DNA from: Halocatena marina
GTDB taxonomy: Archaea > Halobacteriota > Halobacteria > Halobacteriales > Haloarculaceae
Reading direction: 5' to 3'
NCBI RefSeq assembly: GCF_023276375.1
Contig: NZ_JALLPK010000001.1
Location: 3,100,001-3,164,000, forward strand
Length of the DNA: 64,000 nucleotides
The stretch's first letter is position 1. Every line of letters starts with the position of its first letter. The translations under genes were made by a program, and so were the position numbers. The notes beneath the pieces are model-generated. The model was not told where the DNA came from and made no database searches. It worked only from the letters and a program-made list of their open reading frames with translations. Below are positions 45,907 to 55,165 of the stretch, piece after piece.

Positions 45907-46408
45907 ACTGTCACTGTGGTCCACCAAAGCTGATCAAAGGCGCAGCACAAGGAGAGATGGCGTTCAGGACAGAGACACTCCTTAACGCCGTTTCTCCGCT
46001 ATCGGGTTGGCAGGAAGGAATGGTACCCGAACCAATTGCTTGATACGAGCATACTATCACCATCACAGATATAGACGTATCGAATACATTCTCATTAGTC
46101 TATCAATCGATAGTCATACAGTAGTCGGAAAAAGGGATGCCATATGACACAGAGGGGAGGTGTGCATGACACCGCGTTGGACAGTGATTCCGGGCTATCA
46201 CCGAGAGAGTATCGGGTGTAGACGACATTACCACCGATAGCATGCTTCCTTGTCAACCATTCATCATGGGTGGGTTCGTGATGAGTGGCGACAGCATTAA
46301 TTACGATACGGTGTAACAAACATGTTCTGGAACAGGAAGCTCGTTGTATATAGTTGTTAGAAGACAAAGGCCGAGTCCGGAAAAATCGAAGAAAACGAAT
46401 GATCGATG

Positions 46409-48376
46409 CTATCGTGCTTCCTCGACTTCGTCCAGTGCTTCGGGGTTCTCAATGCTCGATAAATCGCCGAGATCTTCGTCGTTGTAGACGGATTCGATGG
46501 CTCGACGGATGATTTTACCGGATTGAGTTTTTGGGAACGCATCGACAAACAGCACTTCACGTGGTCGGAACGGTTTCCCGAGCTTATCACCGACCTGCTC
46601 GCGTAGTTCCTCTCGTAGTTCATCGTGTTCCTCGCTTTCCGCATCCACGATGACGTACGCGATGACAGCTGTTCCCGTCGTTTCGTCGGATGCGCCGACG
46701 GCGACGGCTTGATTGACTCGATCGCTGTCCATAAGCGCACCCTCCACTTCGGCCGGACCAACTTTGCGTCCCGCCACATTGAGTGCATCGTCGGCTCGAC
46801 CGTGGAGGAACCAGAACCCGTCTTCGTCCATCTGTGCCCAATCGCCGTGATCCCACATCGGAGGATCCTCGAACGTCGACCAGTACTCATTGAGGTAGCG
46901 CTCATCACCCGACCAGAGTGATTTCGTCATCGAGGGACACGAGTCGCGCGCGACGAGAAAGCCTCGCTCGTTATCCTCGATGACGCTTTCACTGTTCGAG
47001 TTCACGATGTCGACATCCATCCCGAGACCAGGTTTTCCGAGGGTACAGGGCTTGAGCGACATACCAGGAAGCGGCATAAGGAAACAACCACAGATCTCGG
47101 TTCCGCCTGAGATGTTGATGATCGGTGTCTCACCCCGACCAATGTTCTCGAAGAACCACTGCCACGACTCTGGATCCCACGGCTCACCGGTCGAACCGAG
47201 CAGCCGTACTGAAGAGAGATCGTGGCCCGATAGCCACTCGTCGCCTTTCTTTCGGAGCGCACGTATGGCAGTCGGAGAAATACCGAACACAGAGAGCGAG
47301 TGGCGATCGATCATCTGCCAGAATCGATCGGGATTGGGGTAGTCAGGTGCCCCCTCGTAGATGAAAATCGTTCCTCCGAACGTGTGGTTGCCAATGAGCG
47401 TCCACGGACCCATCATCCAGCCGATATCTGACACCCAGAAAAACCGGTCGTGGTCCTTGTGATCGAATCCGAAGTAGATCTCTTTTGCACACTGCATCTG
47501 GACGCCCGCGTGGGTGTGAACGATGCCCTTTGGTGTGCCCGTCGTTCCCGAGGAATACAACAACATCGACTCTGCGTCTGCATCGAGTTCTCGCGTTTCG
47601 AACGTATCGGAACAAGGAGCGACGGCGTCGTCCCACCACTCATCACGCGCATCGTCCCACGGAACATCAGCACCGAGCCGGTCGTAAACGATGGTGTGCT
47701 CGACCGCTCCAGCCTGCTCGATAGCCCCATCAGCAGTGTCTTTCAGGATGATATCGCTCCCTCGTCTGAGAAAGCCATCGGCCGTGAACAGAACCGAACA
47801 CGCAGCATCCTCGATACGCGTGGCAGTAGCATCGAGACCGAATCCGGAGAAGATGGGAACTGCGATGGCTCCCACTTTGAAACAGCCGTACAAAATCGAT
47901 ACGACCTCGGGCACCATCGGCATGTAGAGACCGACGGTATCGCCTTTCTCGATGCCCCGCTCGACCAGCGCGTTTGCCACTCGGTTCGACTGCCGGTGCA
48001 GTTCGTGATACGTGATTTCTCGGACGGTTCCATCCTCCCCTTCCCAGATGGTAGCGACAGCGTTCCGGTTCCCACTTTCGAGGGCAGCGTGCCGGTCCAG
48101 CACGTTATGCGCGATGTTAATACTACTACCGGGATACCATTCGGTGAACTGCGGACCGTCGGTATCATCACGAACCTGATCGTATTCCTCGTAGAACTCG
48201 ATGTCGAGATAGTCGACTAAAACATCCCAAAACCACTCGACATCCTGACTGCGCTCGATGAGTGCATCGTAGTCCTCGATCCCGTACGTCTGCATGAACT
48301 CGTAGACGTTCGTCGAGTCGACGAACGCCTGATCGGGCTCGTAAACGATGTCGTCCACCGATTGCGTGTCGCTCAT
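46409..48376 (-). CDS. Acyl-CoA synthetase (AMP-forming), acetate/propionate-type
   Basis: 655 residues from ATG 48376. ANL-family motifs: YSSGTTGTPKGIVHTHAG (P-loop), WDHGDWAQMDEDGFWFLHGRADD (A7-A8 hinge) and KTQSGKIIRR with the catalytic Lys of A10. The N-terminal ACS-type extension and W-rich FFWVSDIGWMMGP resemble acetyl/propionyl-CoA synthetases; the acyl-pocket Trp cannot be judged by eye. It activates a short-chain acid with ATP and CoA in the cytoplasm. The neighbouring methylmalonyl-CoA mutase and epimerase suggest propionate (inference). The ORF extends further upstream but MSDTQSV is the best start. It is divergent from the GNAT gene, 214 bp apart. Confidence 0.85.
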   Translation of the reverse strand: MSDTQSVDDIVYEPDQAFVDSTNVYEFMQTYGIEDYDALIERSQDVEWFWDVLVDYLDIEFYEEYDQVRDDTDGPQFTEWYPGSSINIAHNVLDRHAALESGNRNAVATIWEGEDGTVREITYHELHRQSNRVANALVERGIEKGDTVGLYMPMVPEVVSILYGCFKVGAIAVPIFSGFGLDATATRIEDAACSVLFTADGFLRRGSDIILKDTADGAIEQAGAVEHTIVYDRLGADVPWDDARDEWWDDAVAPCSDTFETRELDADAESMLLYSSGTTGTPKGIVHTHAGVQMQCAKEIYFGFDHKDHDRFFWVSDIGWMMGPWTLIGNHTFGGTIFIYEGAPDYPNPDRFWQMIDRHSLSVFGISPTAIRALRKKGDEWLSGHDLSSVRLLGSTGEPWDPESWQWFFENIGRGETPIINISGGTEICGCFLMPLPGMSLKPCTLGKPGLGMDVDIVNSNSESVIEDNERGFLVARDSCPSMTKSLWSGDERYLNEYWSTFEDPPMWDHGDWAQMDEDGFWFLHGRADDALNVAGRKVGPAEVEGALMDSDRVNQAVAVGASDETTGTAVIAYVIVDAESEEHDELREELREQVGDKLGKPFRPREVLFVDAFPKTQSGKIIRRAIESVYNDEDLGDLSSIENPEALDEVEEAR

Positions 48377-48590
48377 ACTGGCGAATGTTATCCAGAAGGT
48401 AAGTAATTTTCCGGATGCACGGTGCGTTTCCATCTCTAATCGAATCGACAGCCCGATTCAGAACGAACGGACAGTATTCGAGAACGCTGGCAATCAATCG
48501 ATCCGAAGTCGAGCATCGTTGCTCAAAGAGTGAAACGCGTTGGATGGGGTCCGGTAAACGCTTTTGTCGGCTGATAGCCAACCATTTAGT

Positions 48591-49208
48591 ATGTACGTCC
48601 GGGACGCGAAAAACCGCGAGGAGGTCTGGTTACTCGACCACATCGAGGGGATGGGGCTTGATGAGACCACGTTCCGGTCGCGCGATTACGTCATCGCTAT
48701 CGACGAGCGGTCGAACGAGAAGGCGGGATTCGGACGGATTCGGCTCCACAAAACCGGCGGAGAGACAGAGCGAATTCCCAGCGGACAGGGCACCGGTGGT
48801 GAGATCTGTGAACTCACGAGTATCGGCGTGCTCGGTTCGTGGCGACAGCAGGGCGTCGGCGCACACGTCATCGAACGCCTCGTCGAGACGGCTGCGGACC
48901 AAGAATTCGAGACGGTGTACTCACTGACCGACGAGCCGAACTACCTCGCACAGTTCGGGTTCTCCACCATCGAGGCGACAGAACTGCCAGCGGTTCTCCA
49001 AGAGCGACTCGAAGAAAAACGCGAATCATTGGCTCCCGAGGCGGTTCCGATGCAGATCAGTGTCGATGCGTTCGAGATGCCAACCCGACTCCGCGAACGG
49101 TTCAAACACGCCTCCGAGCAACCAACTGAAGACGAATCAGAGGAAAGTTCCGAAGATTTCGGCATCGACAGCGAATCAGCAACGTACAAATACGATACTG
49201 GACGGTGA
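48591..49208 (+). CDS. GNAT-family N-acetyltransferase
   Basis: 205 residues from ATG 48591; the ATG follows an AT-rich stretch and suggests a leaderless or nearly leaderless transcript. Acetyl-CoA loop region: ICELTSIGVLGSWRQQGVGAHVIERL (Q/RxxGxG/A as RQQGVGAH), then TVYSLTDEPNYLAQFGF. The C-terminal ~45 residues are acidic and low-complexity. Target unknown. It is divergent from the AMP-forming acyl-CoA synthetase, whose C-terminal active-site lysine is a classic acetylation target in such pairs. Confidence 0.85.
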   Translation: MYVRDAKNREEVWLLDHIEGMGLDETTFRSRDYVIAIDERSNEKAGFGRIRLHKTGGETERIPSGQGTGGEICELTSIGVLGSWRQQGVGAHVIERLVETAADQEFETVYSLTDEPNYLAQFGFSTIEATELPAVLQERLEEKRESLAPEAVPMQISVDAFEMPTRLRERFKHASEQPTEDESEESSEDFGIDSESATYKYDTGR

Positions 49209-49453
49209 CGACGTCAATTGAACACGACAATTGTCAATTACATACCGAATACGCTCATGTAGTATAGGTCGATAGCTCGCTGTCTCTCGATTCGCGTCGG
49301 CTGAATCGGTTCCACCTTCGAGACTGTGAACAGTGACAACGCCCGACACAAACTAGCTCTCACTGACTTCGTATCAACAATTTCTGCAAAAGCTCGTTGC
49401 TGGATAACAGCAAGTAGGTACTACCGCGACGAGTTATTGTTTTGCGTTAGTAA

Positions 49454-49825
49454 ATGCGTATTGTTATGCAAATGGCCCCTAAAATATTGTATTCCAGTTC
49501 GTGTTTTCAATCGGCACAGGGTGAGCTACGAGATCTATTCGGATGGCTGATTCTTACCGTGATCACAGCGGGAATCACTGCGTTATTACAGTTGCCGCTT
49601 ACTCGAACTCTTCCCATCGTTGGTGTCTTTCTGCTCGGAAGTAGTATTGAATTGTGTATCGCCGTATTCGATCTTCCAGACATTCTCTATGAAATCTATC
49701 CGGGAGTAGTTCTCCTCATCTTGTGCGTTTGGCTCATCATCAACGGTGGATCTTCTCTGCTTATCGCCGGTATTGCTTTCGCGAGCGGCTGGATTTTCCG
49801 CGACGTTATGATCTCTACTGATTGA
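49454..49825 (+). CDS. Small membrane protein of unknown function
   Basis: 123 residues with about four hydrophobic segments (LFGWLILTVITAGITALLQL, TLPIVGVFLLGSSIELCIAVF, YPGVVLLILCVWLIINGG, LLIAGIAFASGWIFRDV). Start at 49454, 49466 or 49472 is uncertain. No family is recognised. It lies between the GNAT gene and methylmalonyl-CoA mutase in AT-rich DNA; the low-GC first ~40 bp may be non-coding. Confidence 0.5.
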   Translation: MRIVMQMAPKILYSSSCFQSAQGELRDLFGWLILTVITAGITALLQLPLTRTLPIVGVFLLGSSIELCIAVFDLPDILYEIYPGVVLLILCVWLIINGGSSLLIAGIAFASGWIFRDVMISTD

Positions 49826-50057
49826 TTTCACAATATTAATTGTTGACATTTGTAGGATTACGCCACACTCGCTGAATTAGGAGTGTCTTCATCGCCCTTG
49901 ATTCACTTCTCAAAATAGTGAACAATGCAGTTGAGAAACGGTACAGGTCGTTTGCTGTACTGAGTCCACTGTCTTTTTTCGGATCGTGTCACAGATCGAA
50001 CCGTCGAGAGAGCGCGACTCACCAAGGATTAAGCCTGCGCACCGCCACGTTGGATGC

Positions 50058-51740
50058 ATGTTCGATGAGGACGACCTCCAGTCGATCCGCGAGGGTCGAG
50101 AGGAGTGGGAAGACGAGACCCTTCAGCCCACGCTCGATCGATTTGGTGAGCGAAAAGAGGAGTTCACGACCGACACCGGCGGACACGAGGTCGATCCCCT
50201 CTACACTCCGGACGATATTTCGGATCTCGATTACAGAGACGACATCGGATATCCCGGTGAAGAGCCCTACACTCGTGGTGTTTACCCGACGATGTACCGT
50301 GGACGGCTCTGGACGATGCGTCAGTATGCGGGGTTTTCGACCGCCGAAAAGACGAACGATCGGTTTCATTACCTGCTCGATGAGGGACAGACCGGTCTGT
50401 CGATGGCGTTCGATCTCCCGACACAGATGGGGTATGACTCCGATGCGGAGATGGCAGCGGGTGAGGTAGGAAAATCCGGTGTTGCCATCGATTCGCTGTA
50501 CGACATGGAGACGGTCTTCGATGGCATTCCACTCGATGAGGTTTCAACGAGTATGACCATCAATGCGCCCGCGTCTGTGCTGTTGGCGATGTACATCGCT
50601 GTTGGCGACCGTCAGGGCGTCGATCGCTCGGAGCTCCGGGGAACCATCCAGAACGACGTGCTCAAGGAGTATATCGCCCGGAACACGTACATCTATCCGC
50701 CAGAACCGTCGATGCGCATCATCACCGATATTTTCGAGTTCTGTGCTGCCGAAGTGCCCAAGTTCAACACCATCTCGATCTCGGGCTATCACATCCGGGA
50801 GGCCGGTTCGACCGCCGCACAGGAGATCGCCTTTACGCTCGCTGACGGCCTCGAGTACGTCGAGACTGCCATCGACGCTGGTCTGGAGGTCGATGACTTC
50901 GCCCCACAGCTTTCGTTTTTCTTTGCAGCGTACAACAACATTCTGGAGGAGGTCGCAAAATTCCGCGCTGCTCGCCGATTGTGGCACTCACTCATGGAGG
51001 AGCGATACGGCGCAGAGAACCCAAAATCGAAACAGCTCAAGTTCCACACACAGACCGCTGGATCGACGCTCACCGCCCAGCAGATCGAGAACAACGTTGT
51101 TCGCGTTGCGTATCAGGCACTTGCGGCCGTCCTCGGCGGCACACAAAGTCTCCACACCAACGGCAAAGACGAGGCACTCTCGCTTCCAACCGAAGAGAGT
51201 GTTCGGACCGCCCTCCGGACCCAGCAGATCCTCGCCCACGAATCGGGAGCCGCAGACACGATCGATCCGCTCGGCGGGAGCTACTACGTCGAACATCTCA
51301 CCGATGAGCTGGAACAGGAGGCGCGGGGTATCATCAACGAAATCGACGAACGTGATGGGATGCGAAACGCCATCGAAGAACAGTGGGTTCAACGTCAGAT
51401 CCAAGATGCGGCCTTCGAACGCCAGCGCGAAGTCGAGGAGAACGAGCGCACTATCGTGGGCGTCAACGAATTCACAGTAGACGAAGAACCGACCGAGGAC
51501 GTTGCAGAAGTCGACGAAGAAGACGAGAAACTCCAGATCGAGCGCGTCGAAGACGTTCGGTCGAGACGGGACGATGAAGCGACCGAGGCCGCACTCGATG
51601 CGCTCCGGGAGGCAGCCGAAGGTGACGAGAATCTAATGCCGTACATCATCGACGCAGTGAAAGCCTACGCGACGACCGGCGAGATCTGTAATGCGATGCG
51701 GGATGTTTTCGAGGAGTATCAGCCTGGAACGGCGCTTTGA
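50058..51740 (+). CDS. mcmA: Methylmalonyl-CoA mutase, large subunit (catalytic domain)
   Basis: 560 residues from ATG 50058. Family motifs: [60 protein letters not shown] and [12 protein letters not shown]. The barrel is complete but the cobalamin-binding domain (DxHxxG) is absent; in haloarchaea it is supplied by a separate small subunit not in this window. It interconverts succinyl-CoA and methylmalonyl-CoA. The C-terminal segment is acidic. Upstream ORF extension is rejected because [10 protein letters not shown] is the usual start. Confidence 0.93.
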   Translation: MFDEDDLQSIREGREEWEDETLQPTLDRFGERKEEFTTDTGGHEVDPLYTPDDISDLDYRDDIGYPGEEPYTRGVYPTMYRGRLWTMRQYAGFSTAEKTNDRFHYLLDEGQTGLSMAFDLPTQMGYDSDAEMAAGEVGKSGVAIDSLYDMETVFDGIPLDEVSTSMTINAPASVLLAMYIAVGDRQGVDRSELRGTIQNDVLKEYIARNTYIYPPEPSMRIITDIFEFCAAEVPKFNTISISGYHIREAGSTAAQEIAFTLADGLEYVETAIDAGLEVDDFAPQLSFFFAAYNNILEEVAKFRAARRLWHSLMEERYGAENPKSKQLKFHTQTAGSTLTAQQIENNVVRVAYQALAAVLGGTQSLHTNGKDEALSLPTEESVRTALRTQQILAHESGAADTIDPLGGSYYVEHLTDELEQEARGIINEIDERDGMRNAIEEQWVQRQIQDAAFERQREVEENERTIVGVNEFTVDEEPTEDVAEVDEEDEKLQIERVEDVRSRRDDEATEAALDALREAAEGDENLMPYIIDAVKAYATTGEICNAMRDVFEEYQPGTAL

Positions 51741-51977
51741 ATCACTGTGTACGGCGTTCCTTTTTGATGCAGCATAGCCATGCACAGTACCAGTTGATTC
51801 GATACAACCAACAGAGTGAGTGAGCCAGTAGTCGAGAACGTAGACTACGGCCCACAATTTAAAGAAATACTACATATTAGTTGCGTGTTTTAGTCATAAT
51901 TCGGATCACGTTATAGATGAGGCGTTTTGGTAGACGGATGGTGAAAGTATATTCATCTCGCGGTTCACCGCCCACGC

Positions 51978-52361
51978 ATGCACTTTGATCACGCCGGTAT
52001 CGCCACGGAGGATGCCGACACGCTCGCCGCACAGTACAGTGATCTGTTCGAGACGCAGATCGTTCACGAAGAGGAACTCGAGGATCTACGCGTTCTGTTT
52101 CTCGATGTCGAGAACGGTTACTTCGAGTTCCTCGAACCAACCGAATCGGGAACAATTCAGCGGTATCTCGACCGCAACGGACCCGGGATTCATCACCTCG
52201 CGCTCGCAACACCAGATATTGAACAGGCCCTCGCTCGCGCGCGCGATCTGGACGTTACCCTCATCGACGAAGAGCCTCGCCCCGGCGCATGGGGTCATGA
52301 TGTTGCCTTTCTCCACCCGAAATCAACCGGTGGAATTCTGATCGAGTTCGTTCAGCACTGA
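51978..52361 (+). CDS. mce: Methylmalonyl-CoA epimerase
   Basis: 127 residues of the VOC/glyoxalase fold. Metal-ligand pattern: MHFDHAGIATED (His), FLEPTE (Glu), HHLALATPDIEQAL (His) and VAFLHPKSTGGILIEFVQ (Glu). Normal length. It racemises methylmalonyl-CoA between propionyl-CoA carboxylase and the mutase. It is 237 bp downstream of the mutase gene on the same strand. Confidence 0.9.
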   Translation: MHFDHAGIATEDADTLAAQYSDLFETQIVHEEELEDLRVLFLDVENGYFEFLEPTESGTIQRYLDRNGPGIHHLALATPDIEQALARARDLDVTLIDEEPRPGAWGHDVAFLHPKSTGGILIEFVQH

Positions 52362-52599
52362 GACGATACGCAGCCACGGTCAGCTGTTCACGAGGAGGAG
52401 TGAACCTGTTGCCAATCGGTAATAGCGGCGTGGATGGACAACGGGGTAGTTTCTATGACATGCCCGGTCACATCAGACAGCGCGTATCGTAAAGTGTACT
52501 CGGAGTAGTCTTTTCACGTAGAGGTCATCAATCGAACTGTGACAGATCAACAGTAGGAGAGGGGGGCTTACACCCCACTAGGACGTCAGACAACCAGTT

Positions 52600-52638
52600 A
52601 GAATTAAAATAGTATAGAGACATCCAAGGATTTCAACA
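52600..52638 (+). promoter_or_regulatory. TATA-like promoter of the peptidoglycan hydrolase cluster
   Basis: AATTAAAATA at ~52602-52611 lies 28-37 bp before the ATG at 52639, the spacing expected for an archaeal TATA box giving a leaderless or short-leader transcript. A GTTCAC...GTGAAC inverted repeat at ~52388-52408 and GGGG/CCCC stem at ~52562-52576 lie upstream in the 277-bp gap. Gaps inside the cluster are only 37 and 17 bp, so one transcript is likely. Confidence 0.5.
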
Positions 52639-53370
52639 ATGAAAGACACACCAACGCGACGAACGGTTCTGAAGACCATTGCTGGCACAGGTATTGCAGC
52701 GGTCGGTACCGCGTCGGTACTGCCCGGTATCACTGATGCAGACGCCACAGGCGACATTCCGTCGCATTACCTTGACCAGTACCGCCAGACGGGGACCAAC
52801 TGGGGACTCGACTGGACGTATCTCGCGGGCATCGGTTGGGTTGAAACACAACACGGTCAGTACGAGCCAGGATGTGATACCTCCCCAGCGGGCGCGGAAG
52901 GTCCGATGCAGTTCATACCGTCGACGTGGGATGCCTACGGTGTCGATGGCAACGGCGACGGCGTCGCCAACGTCTGTGACTATCAGGATGCGATCCCTGG
53001 CGCGGCCAACTACCTCACAGCGAGTGGTGCGCCCGGCGACTGGGACTCTGCGTTGTACGCCTACAACCACAGTTGGGATTACGTCAACCACGTGAAAGAC
53101 ACCGCTGCCGACTACCGTGCTCGCTATGGGGATGGTGGCGGTGGCGGCGGTGGATTCAGCGACGGTGACCGTATTACCCCAACGACCGCGCTTAACACTC
53201 GCCATCGGCCGGGAACTGAATCGGAGATCCTCGCCACCATGAGTCCCGGAACCGTCGGTGAGATCATGAACGGCCCCACAAACGAGGACGGCTACACGTG
53301 GTGGGGCGTCCACTGGCTGGCTGACGACATCTGGGGCTGGTCGGTCGAACGCTACCTCACCAACGCATAG
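52639..53370 (+). CDS. Tat-exported lytic transglycosylase with C-terminal SH3-like domain (peptidoglycan hydrolase 1)
   Basis: 243 residues. Tat signal MKDTPTRRTVLKTIAGTG, cleavage near residue 37. Residues ~40-165 form a soluble lytic transglycosylase: WTYLAGIGWVETQHGQ with catalytic Glu69, then AEGPMQFIPSTWDAYG and LYAYNHSWDYV, the conserved substrate-cleft blocks of bacterial SLT enzymes. A Cys pair (79, 113) and DGNGDG turn are visible. A Gly linker (~165-172) leads to an SH3-like module (172-242; NTRHRPGTESEIL ... YTWWGVHWLADDIWGWS). It would cut the GlcNAc-MurNAc glycan strand of bacterial murein outside the cell. Archaea lack murein, so the target is foreign. First gene of a three-gene cluster. 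Confidence 0.9.
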   Translation: MKDTPTRRTVLKTIAGTGIAAVGTASVLPGITDADATGDIPSHYLDQYRQTGTNWGLDWTYLAGIGWVETQHGQYEPGCDTSPAGAEGPMQFIPSTWDAYGVDGNGDGVANVCDYQDAIPGAANYLTASGAPGDWDSALYAYNHSWDYVNHVKDTAADYRARYGDGGGGGGGFSDGDRITPTTALNTRHRPGTESEILATMSPGTVGEIMNGPTNEDGYTWWGVHWLADDIWGWSVERYLTNA

Positions 53371-53407
53371 ACGCGCACAAAGCAACGATCAAAACAACCA
53401 CAGAACA

Positions 53408-54145
53408 ATGACAGATAGACTCTCACGTCGGAACGTACTCAAAGCGACAGCATCGACACTGGCACTTCCCATCGTCATGAGCGGTTCGGCCAGCGCATTC
53501 AGCGACGGCGACCGCGTTGAGCCGACGACTGGCTTGAACACCCGCCACCGACCGGGAACTGAATCGGAGGTCGTGGGCACGATGTATCCGGGCGACGTCG
53601 GCGAAATCATGAACGGTCCCACAGACGAGGACGGCTACACGTGGTGGGGCGTTCACTGGCTGGACGATGATATCTGGGGCTGGTCGGCTGGACAGTACCT
53701 CACACCAGCTGGCGGTGGCGGTGGTGGAGCAGACTTCACGTGGCCAATCTCTGGGTATATTACCTCTCCGTATGGCGCTCGTCCCGGACACTACGCAGTC
53801 GACTTCGGCAACAACGGTCAGATTGGAACGCCAATCTACGCGGCGCGCGATGGCGTCGTAGACATCAGAAGTTACGAATCAGGCGGCTGTGGTAACTATC
53901 TCAAGCTCGGTCACGAAAATGGGTATCAGACGCTGTACTGCCACCTGAACAGCTTCGATGTCTCCCAAGGAGAAAGCGTATCGAGAGGACAGCAAATCGG
54001 TGGGATGGGTGATACGGGGAATTCGACCGGTCCACACCTCCACTTCACCATCGAGCAGAACCAGACACACTTGTCGATTCCAGGAAGTGACGGGCAGAAC
54101 GTCACTGCTGGTAACGAAATTCCGAAGGACTACAGCGGAATCTGA
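53408..54145 (+). CDS. Tat-exported M23 metallopeptidase with N-terminal SH3-like domain (peptidoglycan hydrolase 2)
   Basis: 245 residues. Tat signal MTDRLSRRNVLKATASTLA, cleaved near ASA-F31. SH3-like module at 32-99, Gly linker (101-107), then a LytM/M23 domain: GHYAVDFGNN with zinc ligands His128 and Asp132, YCHL (His179) and GPHLHFTIEQ (His210, His212). M23 enzymes cut glycine- or peptide-cross-bridges of murein stem peptides. The zinc set is complete, so activity is plausible. The SH3 unit sits ahead of the enzyme, opposite to the preceding protein. 37 bp after hydrolase 1 and 17 bp before hydrolase 3. Confidence 0.93.
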   Translation: MTDRLSRRNVLKATASTLALPIVMSGSASAFSDGDRVEPTTGLNTRHRPGTESEVVGTMYPGDVGEIMNGPTDEDGYTWWGVHWLDDDIWGWSAGQYLTPAGGGGGGADFTWPISGYITSPYGARPGHYAVDFGNNGQIGTPIYAARDGVVDIRSYESGGCGNYLKLGHENGYQTLYCHLNSFDVSQGESVSRGQQIGGMGDTGNSTGPHLHFTIEQNQTHLSIPGSDGQNVTAGNEIPKDYSGI

Positions 54146-54162
54146 TCCGCGCGGAAATTACA

Positions 54163-55026
54163 ATGCCACACAGATTCACGCGACGGACGTTCGGCAAGGC
54201 ACTCGGTACCACAGCAACAGCGCTGGCAGTACCCACTGTCTTGAGCGGTTCAGCTATGGCATTCAGCGACGGCGACCGCGTCACCCCGACGACCGCGCTC
54301 AACACTCGTCATCGACCGGGAACCGAATCGGAGATCCTCGCCACCATGAGTCCCGGAACCGTCGGTGAGATCATGAACGGCCCCACAGACGAGGACGGCT
54401 ACACGTGGTGGGGCGTCCACTGGCTGGACGATGATATCTGGGGCTGGTCGGCCGGACAGTATCTTACCCTCGAAGACGGTGGAGGAGGCGGTGGGAACAA
54501 ACCACCTGTGAACTACGACCAAGCTGCATCAGGCAATTACGGCTCGGCGAACCGCGGAACCAGCGATATTCGCTGGGCGATCATCCATACGATCGAAGGA
54601 TCCTACGAGACAGGCATCAACGTGTTCAACGACCCGAGTTCGGGTGTGAGCGCACACTACGTTGTCGGCAACTCCGCGGGGCAGATCACGCAGATGGTCG
54701 ATGATCCTGACATCGCGTACACGGCTGGGAACTACGACTACAACGCTGCGGGAATGAACATCGAGAACGAGGGATACGCCGCGGAGGGCCATCCCGATAG
54801 CCTCTATCAGAACGCTGCAGACATCGTTGGCTGGATCTGTGAAGAGTACAACATTCCGAAAGAACGCCCAAGTGGTGTGGCACCCGCTGATCCGAACGAT
54901 GGTGCTGGTGTGATCGGTCATGCGCAAGTCCCCGACCCGAACGACCCGAGCCGCGGTGGTGGAATAAACCACCACACCGATCCCGGTTCAGGGTGGGACT
55001 GGGAATACTTCATGAGCCTGCTGTAA
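54163..55026 (+). CDS. Tat-exported N-acetylmuramoyl-L-alanine amidase with N-terminal SH3-like domain (peptidoglycan hydrolase 3)
   Basis: 287 residues. Tat signal MPHRFTRRTFGKALGTTATA, cleaved near AMA-F34. SH3-like module at 34-102, Gly linker, then Amidase_2: AIIHTIEGSYETG (zinc His142), VSAHYVVGNSAGQITQMV, NIENEGYA (Glu203), IGHAQVPDP (His253) and NHHTDPGSGWDW (Asp273). All zinc residues of the T7-lysozyme/PGRP-like amidase fold are present. It would cleave the MurNAc-L-Ala bond of bacterial murein. Its SH3 DNA is almost identical to that of hydrolase 1. Confidence 0.93.
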   Translation: MPHRFTRRTFGKALGTTATALAVPTVLSGSAMAFSDGDRVTPTTALNTRHRPGTESEILATMSPGTVGEIMNGPTDEDGYTWWGVHWLDDDIWGWSAGQYLTLEDGGGGGGNKPPVNYDQAASGNYGSANRGTSDIRWAIIHTIEGSYETGINVFNDPSSGVSAHYVVGNSAGQITQMVDDPDIAYTAGNYDYNAAGMNIENEGYAAEGHPDSLYQNAADIVGWICEEYNIPKERPSGVAPADPNDGAGVIGHAQVPDPNDPSRGGGINHHTDPGSGWDWEYFMSLL

Positions 55027-55165
55027 CCCGATTTCAGCGTACCTCTCGTCCGAACGTTTTCCTCACGCCAACCGACTGTTTGTTTCCTTCACAGATGCTT
55101 CACTTTCACTAGCAACCACATACACAGATAGAAAATATCATTCGGGATGAGATCTGATACAGGGT

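Noticed and set aside
45773..45985. 70-codon Arg-rich plus-strand frame
   Set aside because: Composition is typical of a non-coding frame and it lies in the hairpin-rich region whose pairing better explains the sequence.
46095..46367. 90-codon minus-strand frame downstream of the acyl-CoA synthetase
   Set aside because: No motif, His/Ser-rich rather than acidic, and no start signal; treated as chance.
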